NCBI GenBank assembly: GCA_964506935.1
Contig: CAZDOD010000073.1
Coordinates: 1 to 13,186, forward strand
DNA: 13,186 nucleotides
DNA from: CAZDOD01 sp964506935
Lineage (GTDB): Bacteria > Desulfobacterota > Zymogenia > Zymogenales > Zymogenaceae
Direction of reading: 5' to 3'
Shown: one piece after another, positions 7,376 to 13,186 of the stretch
Layout: each line of letters starts with the position of its first letter
Numbering within the stretch: position 1 is the stretch's first letter
Notes under the pieces: generated by a model
Seen by the model: only the letters and a program-made list of their open reading frames with translations
Databases searched by the model: none
Told to the model about the DNA's origin: nothing
Translations under genes and position numbers: made by a program

Positions 7376-8371
7376 TTACCACCGTAACAGGGCAGAGGCC
7401 CAGGTGAAACCCGCACCGAATGCTGCAAGTACCAGAATATCCCCCTCATTTATCAAATCCTGCTCGATCATTTCGTCGAGGCAAATGGGGATTGTGGCGG
7501 CGGTCGTATTTCCGTACCTCTGGATGTTGTGCCACACTTTTTCTTGAGGTATTCCCATCTTGTGGGCCACGAACTGATTTATCCTCATGTTGGCCTGATG
7601 GGGAATTAAATAGGTAATGTCGTCTATTGTATATCCGTTTGCTTCCAGCGCCTCATTAATAACTTCAGGGAGACGTATTACGGCGCCCTTGAAGACGTTC
7701 CTTCCGTTCATCCGGGGCCAGATTCTCCCCTCGTCCAACTTCTGGTGGGTGATCCTGGGCATGGAACTGCATGCGCTCACTTCTATCCAAAGTTCCCTGA
7801 AACCACTCCCGTCTGCATGGAGATGAGTGGAGAGGATGCCCCTATCAGAGTCGTCGCTGACACCCACAACTGCGGCACCCCCACCATCTCCGAAGATCAC
7901 AGTTACATCTCTTCCCCTGTCAACAAATTCGATGCCGGTGGAGTGTACCTCGGCCCCGACCACGAGGATATGGTCGTACATTCCGGTCTTTATGAACTGG
8001 TCGGCTATGGAGAGTCCGTACATGAATCCCGTGCACTGGTTCCTGATATCAACGGTTGCAACACCCGGTATACCCAACTTCTCCTGCAGAAGACACCCCG
8101 GGCCGGGGAAGGTGTGATCAGGACTCAGGGTTCCAAAAATTAGCATATCTATATCCTCGGGTTTTATTCCTGCCCTCTCAATAGCTATTACAGAAGCCTT
8201 ATAACCCAAGTCCGAAGGTCCAACTCCCGGTTCCACATATCTCCTCTCGACGATACCGGTCCGCTCCTGAATCCACTTGTCGTTGGTATTTATGAATTCC
8301 GCAAGCTCGTGGTTTGTAACCACCCTGGGGGGGAGAAAACGTCCCGTCGATAATATTTTTGATCTTCGCAT
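7376..8371 (-). CDS. fabH: Beta-ketoacyl-ACP synthase III (FabH)
   Basis: Condenses an acyl-CoA primer (acetyl-CoA or branched acyl-CoA) with malonyl-ACP to start fatty acid synthesis. The 331 residues are full length. The Cys-His-Asn triad is Cys113 (RNQCTGFMYGL), His258 (LIPHQANMRI) and Asn288 (RYGNTTAATIP). Other landmarks are RTGIVERR (37-44), the glycine-rich FGDGGGAAVVG (160-170) and the C-terminal FGAGFTWASALLRW. The ATG has GAGG five bases upstream. It is last in the coaBC unit, 35 bases after the thiolation-like gene. CoaBC makes the CoA that FabH consumes, so the pairing is sensible. The Cys context is Q-C-T-G-F rather than the A-C-S/A-G-F of E. coli-type enzymes, so primer preference may differ; related thiolase-fold enzymes are a less likely alternative. 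Confidence 0.95.
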   Translation of the reverse strand: MRRSKILSTGRFLPPRVVTNHELAEFINTNDKWIQERTGIVERRYVEPGVGPSDLGYKASVIAIERAGIKPEDIDMLIFGTLSPDHTFPGPGCLLQEKLGIPGVATVDIRNQCTGFMYGLSIADQFIKTGMYDHILVVGAEVHSTGIEFVDRGRDVTVIFGDGGGAAVVGVSDDSDRGILSTHLHADGSGFRELWIEVSACSSMPRITHQKLDEGRIWPRMNGRNVFKGAVIRLPEVINEALEANGYTIDDITYLIPHQANMRINQFVAHKMGIPQEKVWHNIQRYGNTTAATIPICLDEMIEQDLINEGDILVLAAFGAGFTWASALLRW

Positions 8372-8406
8372 TCTTTCCTCTTTCTTTAGATAATAAATAT
8401 TGTAAT

Positions 8407-9468
8407 TTATAGCCTCAGATCACGAATCTTGTCGTCATCTGAAGGTCTTACACTAATTACCGTATCAAAGGAGTGTGGGGATTTCCCGGCGCCTACCCTG
8501 ACCTTGTCCTCGTCCTTTGCCTTGCTGTACCTTGCCAAAATAGACATTGCGATGGCGATCTTTTTATCATTTAGGGTGCCCCTTACTATCCCGGTCGGGC
8601 CGAGGAGGTCAAAAAGCTTGATATATGTTGCATCTGAAACCCCGATCTTTTCGATCACCTCGTTCTCCGCAAAATCCCTCCCCAGCGTCATGATGACACC
8701 ATCTCCTATGTGAAACGGACGCCCCACCCTCAGAAGCTCTACGTCATGGGGGTCGGGTAAATCTTTGATCTCGTAGAGTTTTTTTATCCTTTTTGAGATA
8801 ATAGGGTCCGTCAGACAGCACCCGCCTCCCGGTGATTGATAGTCGGTGATTCCCAGATTTTCGGCGAGATTTATCTGTGGCTTTCGGGAGCGTCCCGAAA
8901 AATCAAAGAGCGACTTCCTATCGACCCAACCTTCTGTCTCCGGGATCGTGGGCTTTAAAAGTTTCGCGCAAAGCGGCCGAAGCAATATCCCCTCGGCGCC
9001 CGAATCCCGTTCAATTATCCTCATTGAGTCCCTCCTCTGGGACATGGGTCTCTGGCCGAGGACTTCTCCGGTAACGATGAACTTCGCCCCCGCATCTTCC
9101 ATGTATTTTAGGGCCTCGGATATCATGAGTATCTTGCAGTCTATACAGGGGTTGAAATACCCGCCGTATCCATGCGCCGGGGATTTCAGCATCCTCATGT
9201 ATTTATCGGATATATCGATGACATGGGTGCAAATGCCGAAATCCTTCATCATCTTGAGGATAAAACGCCTGCCTTCATCGTGGCGACTGCCGAAAAACGG
9301 GGTGGTAAAAAACAGGGCGGTGACCTCGATATCCATATCCATCACGAGGCGGGTCGCAAGTATGCCGTCGAGCCCACCCGAAATCAGGGAGACCGCCGAT
9401 ATAGGTACACTAGGGGCACAGCCCTTATTCGCCATTAATGTCTGGCTTTTGTTCAAATCCGCGTGCAA
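8407..9468 (-). CDS. PP-loop tRNA-thiolation-like protein with NFACT-R-like C-terminal domain
   Basis: Predicted ATP-pyrophosphatase that adenylates and probably thiolates a tRNA uridine, in the ThiI/MnmA superfamily. The PP-loop is SLISGGLDG (28-35 region); the usual final Ser of SGGxDS is Gly here. NPCIDCK (106-112) resembles the MnmA catalytic-Cys region NPCxxCN, and GGGCC (214-218) offers further thiols. Residues about 240-345 (VGRPFHIGDGVIMTLGRDFAENEVIEK) look like the NFACT-R/DUF814 RNA-binding-like domain reported fused to ThiI-like proteins. It is not a standard MnmA or ThiI (no THUMP domain). The TTG start is 5 bases after the nfeD stop, with AAGGTG eight bases upstream; ATG at 9433-9435 (codon 12) is an alternative without a ribosome site. 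The exact substrate is unknown. Confidence 0.72.
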   Translation of the reverse strand: MHADLNKSQTLMANKGCAPSVPISAVSLISGGLDGILATRLVMDMDIEVTALFFTTPFFGSRHDEGRRFILKMMKDFGICTHVIDISDKYMRMLKSPAHGYGGYFNPCIDCKILMISEALKYMEDAGAKFIVTGEVLGQRPMSQRRDSMRIIERDSGAEGILLRPLCAKLLKPTIPETEGWVDRKSLFDFSGRSRKPQINLAENLGITDYQSPGGGCCLTDPIISKRIKKLYEIKDLPDPHDVELLRVGRPFHIGDGVIMTLGRDFAENEVIEKIGVSDATYIKLFDLLGPTGIVRGTLNDKKIAIAMSILARYSKAKDEDKVRVGAGKSPHSFDTVISVRPSDDDKIRDLRL

Positions 9469-9473
9469 GGAAA

Positions 9474-10784
9474 TTACACCTTTTTTACCTTGATTTCGAG
9501 GTTTTTGCTAGCTATGACCTCGACCTTCGATCCCTCCTCGATCGGGACGTCGCTAGTAGCCTCCCACCACTCGCCGTGGATGAAGACCCTTCCGCCTTCC
9601 GAATCTATCGGAGTCTTCGCAACTCCCCTCTCTCCGACAATACCCTCAGTCCCCGTTGAAGGCTTTCTCATAAATGCCCTCACGGCCAGTGTTATCGCAA
9701 GGATGAAGAAGAGGGTCACCCCGATTACCGTCGGTAATATTACTGTCATAGAAACCCTTAAATATGGTATTGGTGATTTAAACAGCATAATTGAGCCCAA
9801 AAAGAGGGAGATTACCCCCCCAATGGTCAAGAGACCGTAACTCGTTATCTTTATCTCAAGTATAAAAAGCACCACCGCGATCAGTATCAGAAGTATCCCG
9901 GCGTAGTTCACCGGAAGCGTCTGAAACGAGTAGAAGGCCAAAACAAGACATATCCCCCCTATGACACCGGGAAAGATCGCCCCTGGATTTGAGAGCTCGA
10001 AGTAAAGCCCCATGAGGCCCAGCATCATCAGGATATACGCCACGTTGGGATTGGAGAGTATATACAGAAACTCCCTCCTGAAGCCCATCGGGTATTCCTC
10101 GACCTTGGCCCCGGCGAGGGCGACTTTTATCTCCCCCTTGGAGGTGTCAAACTTTCTATTATCTATCGAGGCGATCAGGGCGTCTGTGTCTTCGGCGATG
10201 ATATCGATTACGTTATCCTTTAAGGCATCTTCCGCGGTTATCGAGATCGCATCCCTGACCATCTTTATGGCGATGTCCGCATTCCTATTGTTGTTTTCGG
10301 CAAGGCCCTGGATATAGGCGGCGGCGTCGTTTGTCACCTTTGCCTTCATGGTCTCGTCCATCTCTTGGCCCATGGCGACCGGAGATGCGGCGCCGATGTT
10401 CGTTCCAGGCGCCATCGCCGCGATGTCGGAGGCGATCGTGATAAAGGCGCCGGCGGATGCGGCCCTGCCACCCGAAGGATAGACATACACCACAATGACA
10501 ACGTCGGTATTTATCATCTCCTGAATGATATCCCGCATCGAGTCATCGAGACCGCCGGGTGTATCCATCTTGAGTATCAGCATATCATAATTATTTTCCT
10601 CGGCGTCCTTGATGCCGTCGATGATGTATTCGGCGCTTACTGGATTAATGACCCCCTTTATCGTGAGCACGCTGATCGTTTTTGATGTGCCGTTATCCTC
10701 CTGCCCGATAATCATAGGGGCGAAAGAGAGGAGCATCCCCATAAAAAAGACAAAAAGATGGAATTTTGCGACAAATTTATTCAC
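9474..10784 (-). CDS. nfeD: Long-form NfeD-family membrane serine protease
   Basis: ClpP-fold, membrane-anchored protease of the NfeD1b type, thought to act with stomatin-like (SPFH) proteins in membrane quality control. The 436 residues are ordered as signal peptide (1-27), protease domain (about 35-225), four to six membrane helices (about 240-370) and a C-terminal OB-fold NfeD domain (about 378-436, GIVGERGVAKT to the end). The nucleophile is Ser110 in GGRAASAGAF. The general-base Lys is probably Lys149 in KAKVTND, matching the Ser-Lys dyad of Pyrococcus 1510-N. The oxyanion region MDTPGGLDDSM is intact. It starts with GTG, preceded by GAGG, and overlaps the glycosylase gene by eight bases. 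No SPFH gene is next to it, although long-form nfeD genes usually have one. Confidence 0.92.
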   Translation of the reverse strand: MNKFVAKFHLFVFFMGMLLSFAPMIIGQEDNGTSKTISVLTIKGVINPVSAEYIIDGIKDAEENNYDMLILKMDTPGGLDDSMRDIIQEMINTDVVIVVYVYPSGGRAASAGAFITIASDIAAMAPGTNIGAASPVAMGQEMDETMKAKVTNDAAAYIQGLAENNNRNADIAIKMVRDAISITAEDALKDNVIDIIAEDTDALIASIDNRKFDTSKGEIKVALAGAKVEEYPMGFRREFLYILSNPNVAYILMMLGLMGLYFELSNPGAIFPGVIGGICLVLAFYSFQTLPVNYAGILLILIAVVLFILEIKITSYGLLTIGGVISLFLGSIMLFKSPIPYLRVSMTVILPTVIGVTLFFILAITLAVRAFMRKPSTGTEGIVGERGVAKTPIDSEGGRVFIHGEWWEATSDVPIEEGSKVEVIASKNLEIKVKKV

Positions 10785-11481
10785 GTTCCTCTTCCTCCAA
10801 AATCTTTGTGTAGAGGTCCCTGACTTTTTTCATATCCTCCCATGTCTCCTTCTTCTTCGCGGGATTTCTGAGTAGATATGCCGTATGGAATGTCGGCATC
10901 ACCATTATCCCTCCCGCGAGATTCAGCATCCTGAATTCCCCCCGCGTCTTCCCCATGGAAGTCTTTGTCCCCAAAAGGTTATTCGTGGCCACGGCCCCGA
11001 GGGTGCATATAATCCTCGGCCTTATCGCCTTTATCTGTTTTATCAGAAAAGGGAGACAGGCCGAGACTTCGTCCGGCTCCGGCTCACGATTTTCGGGGGG
11101 GCGGCACTTTATGATATTTGCAATGTAGACGTCTTCTCTCTTGAGATTTATGGCCTCGATTATCTTTGTTAGCAATTGCCCCGCCCTCCCCACGAACGGG
11201 AGGCCCTGGATGTCCTCATCCCTTCCCGGGCCTTCGCCGACGAACATCAAGATTGCGTCGGGATTGCCCTGGCCGAAGACGATATTCTTCCTCCCCTCCC
11301 AGAGCTTGCACCTTCTACAGTCGCCCAGCTCTTCGGAGACCTCTCCGAGCGTTTGTGTGGCGCCCATGAGCGACCTCACCCCCGCCCCGGAGGGGAAGTA
11401 ATCCACCCCCATCGCCTTGAGGTAGTCGAGGTATGACACCAGCCTTGAGATTATCTCCCCTTTTCCTTCTGTGACTCCCAT
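10777..11481 (-). CDS. Family 4 uracil-DNA glycosylase (4Fe-4S)
   Basis: Removes uracil from DNA at the first step of base excision repair. The 234 residues include an N-terminal extension of about 50 residues before the catalytic core. Four cluster cysteines are visible: Cys55 and Cys58 (CRRC), Cys126 (NIIKCRPPENR) and Cys142 (ACLPF). Motif A is GEGPGRDED (82-90) with GLPFVGRAGQLL following; motif B is PTFHTAYLLRNP with His199. Many relatives have HPAYLLRNP, so Thr200 replaces a common Pro. The ATG has AAGGA just upstream and lies 31 bases inside the end of coaBC, in another frame, so translation is probably coupled. The four Cys and both motifs distinguish it from Ung-type and family 5 enzymes. 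Confidence 0.94.
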   Translation of the reverse strand: MGVTEGKGEIISRLVSYLDYLKAMGVDYFPSGAGVRSLMGATQTLGEVSEELGDCRRCKLWEGRKNIVFGQGNPDAILMFVGEGPGRDEDIQGLPFVGRAGQLLTKIIEAINLKREDVYIANIIKCRPPENREPEPDEVSACLPFLIKQIKAIRPRIICTLGAVATNNLLGTKTSMGKTRGEFRMLNLAGGIMVMPTFHTAYLLRNPAKKKETWEDMKKVRDLYTKILEEEERE

Positions 11482-12665
11482 ATATCCTTTACGCGGTCGA
11501 GGATCTTATCGGCCACCTCCTCCTTCGAAAGGAGGGGGAGGGAGGTTTCATCGCCGTTTGCGTCGATGATCCTGACCTTGTTTGTGTCGGTTTCAAAGCC
11601 CGACCCCGATTTTGAGACATCGTTTGCGACGATCATGTCGAGATTTTTCTCTTCCAGCTTCTTTCTCGCGTTCTTTACGAGATCCTGCGTCTCGGCGGCG
11701 AAGCCGACCAGTATCTTTTTCCCCTTCGCCTTCCCGAGGCCCTTGAGTATATCCTCAGTTCTCTTTAGCTCTATTATATCTTTTGAGTTGTTTTTCTTTA
11801 TCTTTTGTGCCGACGGGTCTTTCGGTGCGAAGTCAAGGACGGCGGCCGCCTTTATGACGACGTCGGCGGCATTGAAGTGGCTTTTTACGCTCTCGGCCAT
11901 ATCCTCCGCACTAACGATGTTTATGGTCTCGACATTCGTAGGCGGCTTAAGATGGGTCGGGCCGGAGACTAGGATCACCTCCGCACCGCGCCTCTTTGCC
12001 CTCTCGGCTATGGCGTAGCCCATCTTCCCCGAAGAGCGGTTCGAGATGTATCTCACGGGGTCTATCATCTCGCGGGTAGGGCCGGCCGTGACGAGGACCC
12101 TCATTCCCGAAAGGTCCTTCTCAGATAGTATATCGGAGGCGACCGAATAGATATCGGAGGGGTCGGCCATCCTCCCCTTACCCTCCCAGCCGCATGCCAA
12201 GAGGCCCTCGGCCGGATCGACGAAGAGGTAGCCGAGTGTCTTGAGCTTTTCGATATTCTGCCTCACTATCGGATTCTCATACATATTGACGTTCATTGCG
12301 GGGCAGAACAGCACGGGCGCCTTCGTCGCCATGATCACGGTCGAGAGGAGGTCGTCGGCGATCCCACCCGATACCTTCCCGATGATGTTGGCGGTGGCGG
12401 GTGCGACGACGACGAGGTCGGCCTCATCCGCAAGGTCGATGTGCTGTATCTTTTCGGTGTCCCGGTTTTCAAACATGTCGGTCGAAACGGGATTTTGCGA
12501 CAGCGTCGAAAAGGTGAGGGGGGATACGAACTCGGTCGCATTTTTCGTCATGATGACGTTAACGGAGTAGTTTTCGTCCTTTACGAAGAGCCTCGTAAGC
12601 TCGCAGGCCTTATATGCGGCGATCCCTCCCGTGACGCCGAGGATTATATTTCTTTTTTTCGCCAT
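11451..12665 (-). CDS. coaBC: Bifunctional CoaBC (phosphopantothenate-cysteine ligase / PPC decarboxylase)
   Basis: Makes 4'-phosphopantetheine for coenzyme A: the CoaB half joins phosphopantothenate to cysteine using CTP, and the flavin-containing CoaC half decarboxylates the product. From the ATG at 12663-12665 the protein is 404 residues. CoaC landmarks are GVTGGIAAYKACELTR, His75 (IQHIDLA), PAMNVNMYENP with Asn125, and Cys158 (ACGWEGKGRM). CoaB landmarks are VTAGPTREMIDPVRYISNRSSGKMGYAIAE-type motifs and the KIKK lysines near 288-291. His75, Asn125 and Cys158 have the same numbers as in E. coli Dfp, which supports this start over an in-frame TTG at 12702-12704 that coincides with a -35 box. 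It is first in a compact unit that ends with fabH. Confidence 0.96.
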   Translation of the reverse strand: MAKKRNIILGVTGGIAAYKACELTRLFVKDENYSVNVIMTKNATEFVSPLTFSTLSQNPVSTDMFENRDTEKIQHIDLADEADLVVVAPATANIIGKVSGGIADDLLSTVIMATKAPVLFCPAMNVNMYENPIVRQNIEKLKTLGYLFVDPAEGLLACGWEGKGRMADPSDIYSVASDILSEKDLSGMRVLVTAGPTREMIDPVRYISNRSSGKMGYAIAERAKRRGAEVILVSGPTHLKPPTNVETINIVSAEDMAESVKSHFNAADVVIKAAAVLDFAPKDPSAQKIKKNNSKDIIELKRTEDILKGLGKAKGKKILVGFAAETQDLVKNARKKLEEKNLDMIVANDVSKSGSGFETDTNKVRIIDANGDETSLPLLSKEEVADKILDRVKDIWESQKEKGR

Positions 12666-12675
12666 AGCTAGATTT

Positions 12676-12704
12676 ATCATAGATAATTTAAAAGGCGTTG
12701 TCAA
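12676..12704 (-). promoter_or_regulatory. Near-consensus promoter of the coaBC unit
   Basis: On the minus strand TTGACA (12699-12704, 6 of 6) is followed after exactly 17 bases by TATGAT (12676-12681, 5 of 6). Transcription would begin about 12669, only about four bases before the coaBC ATG, so the mRNA would be almost leaderless. No Shine-Dalgarno precedes that ATG, which agrees. It is the strongest promoter match in the window. Confidence 0.7.
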
Positions 12705-12780
12705 TCTATTTTGGGTTCTGAAATATTGGTAGAAAGACCGAGGGGTGATGAGGTTGTCTATATATGCCCCGGATATGTTT

Positions 12781-12806
12781 TAGGGCACGGCATGCCGTGC
12801 CCCTAC
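12781..12806. repeat. GC-rich perfect palindrome, probably a dispersed repeat
   Basis: GGGCACGGCA at 12783-12792 is followed directly by its reverse complement, a perfect 20-base palindrome. With one bulged C, the flanking TA..TA (12781-12782, 12804-12805) extends the symmetry. It stands out in an AT-rich intergenic stretch between the fragment gene and coaBC. I recall similar GTAGGGGCACGGC palindromes scattered in many environmental bacterial genomes, but this is memory, not a search. No T-run follows on either strand, so it is not a normal terminator. Confidence 0.6.
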
Positions 12807-12890
12807 GGAAGAGATGTCATTGATGGAGACATAATAGGGGTGGCTTGTGAACTGACCTTTTTCCAGTTTTGGATAGTTCCATTTAAATCT

Positions 12891-13186
12891 TCATGATTTA
12901 TCATTAACAATGTTTTCAAGTCTACTTTCGACAAGAGACTCAACAATTGCTTTGAGTTCGGTATCATCCGATAGGATGTCAAAAGCATTGGATGTATTAA
13001 ACTTTACAAACTCTCTGGCCTTTTTTAGCCTCGACAACATAGGAAGTATAATTTTTTTGTCGTGGTAAACATATTTACTAATATCGTCAACAGAAATAGC
13101 AAGACGATAACCTTTATCAGTACCAGAAATTATAATGCCTGAATCTCGTAATGAACCTATAATTTTAGTAAAAAATGTATGTTTTT
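12891..13186 (-). CDS. C-terminal fragment of an unrecognised protein, winged-helix-like (5' end outside window)
   Basis: The open frame enters from the right edge and ends at TGA (12891-12893), giving the last 97 residues of a longer protein. The segment IIGSLRDSGIIISGTDKGYR resembles the recognition helix and wing of winged-helix domains, such as the BirA N-terminal domain with its LRDWG-to-GKGYSL pattern. It continues with helices ISKYVYHDKKIILPMLSRLKK and a charged helical tail ending in VNDKS. The stretch is clearly more AT-rich than the genes to its left (many AAA, ATT and GTT codons), which could indicate recent transfer. It could be the end of a DNA-binding regulator or of a defence-type or DUF protein; I do not recognise the family. 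It is separated from coaBC by about 190 non-coding bases. Confidence 0.7.
   Translation of the reverse strand, partial: KHTFFTKIIGSLRDSGIIISGTDKGYRLAISVDDISKYVYHDKKIILPMLSRLKKAREFVKFNTSNAFDILSDDTELKAIVESLVESRLENIVNDKS

Noticed and set aside
8846..9493. A 215-codon plus-strand open frame, and other long plus-strand frames at 5842-6321 and 2022-2408.
   Set aside because: Each lies antisense to a gene with clear family motifs; they are Ser/Ile/Arg-rich shadows of the real coding frames, with no supporting motifs.
12711..12896. A 61-codon plus-strand frame running through the GC-rich palindrome.
   Set aside because: No recognisable domain, no good ribosome site, and the frame is interrupted in meaning by the palindrome; more likely non-coding intergenic DNA.
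12803..12988. A 61-codon minus-strand frame overlapping the fragment gene.
   Set aside because: It competes in another frame with the longer frame 12891-13186 that shows a winged-helix-like pattern and enters from the window edge.

Overview
This window reads as ordinary chromosome of a Gram-negative-type bacterium, probably an anaerobe. The evidence is a V/A-type rotary ATPase instead of an F-type one, and bacterial housekeeping enzymes (FabH, CoaBC, MutS with a clamp-binding tail). The gene complement and protein style remind me of uncultivated Desulfobacterota/Deltaproteobacteria-like lineages, but no marker here fixes the phylum. All recognised genes lie on the minus strand, so transcription runs from high to low coordinates. 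I found no RNA genes, insertion sequences, CRISPR arrays or tandem arrays, and no stretch over 300 bases lacks a gene.

From the right edge: 12891-13186 is the 3' end of an AT-rich gene ending in a winged-helix-like domain (function not recognised). It is followed by a 190-base intergenic stretch holding a GC-rich perfect palindrome. A near-consensus promoter at 12676-12704 then opens a tightly packed unit: coaBC (coenzyme A synthesis), a family 4 Fe-S uracil-DNA glycosylase, a long-form NfeD membrane serine protease, a PP-loop tRNA-thiolation-like protein with an NFACT-R-like tail, and fabH (fatty acid initiation). Genes in this unit overlap or are separated by 5-35 bases. A weak terminator-like hairpin follows fabH, and mutS comes next with its own 110-base upstream gap.

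Between mutS and the V-ATPase genes is a 156-base AT-rich gap with a good promoter candidate (4532-4560). It drives H (peripheral stalk coiled coil), C (central stalk socket), I (membrane stator with the essential Arg), K (c-ring proteolipid with signal peptide) and F (central stalk). E, A, B and D are not in the window and presumably lie beyond base 1. The ATPase genes are separated by unusually long AT-rich gaps (107-164 bases), two with inverted repeats, unlike the compact coaBC unit.

I see no clear new biological system. The best leads for a second look are: a nearly leaderless coaBC transcript; a PP-loop enzyme whose SGGxDS motif ends in Gly and which carries an RNA-binding-like tail; a nine-C run inside the c-ring gene; the H-C-I-K-F order with E displaced; and the palindromic repeat next to an AT-rich, possibly foreign gene end.
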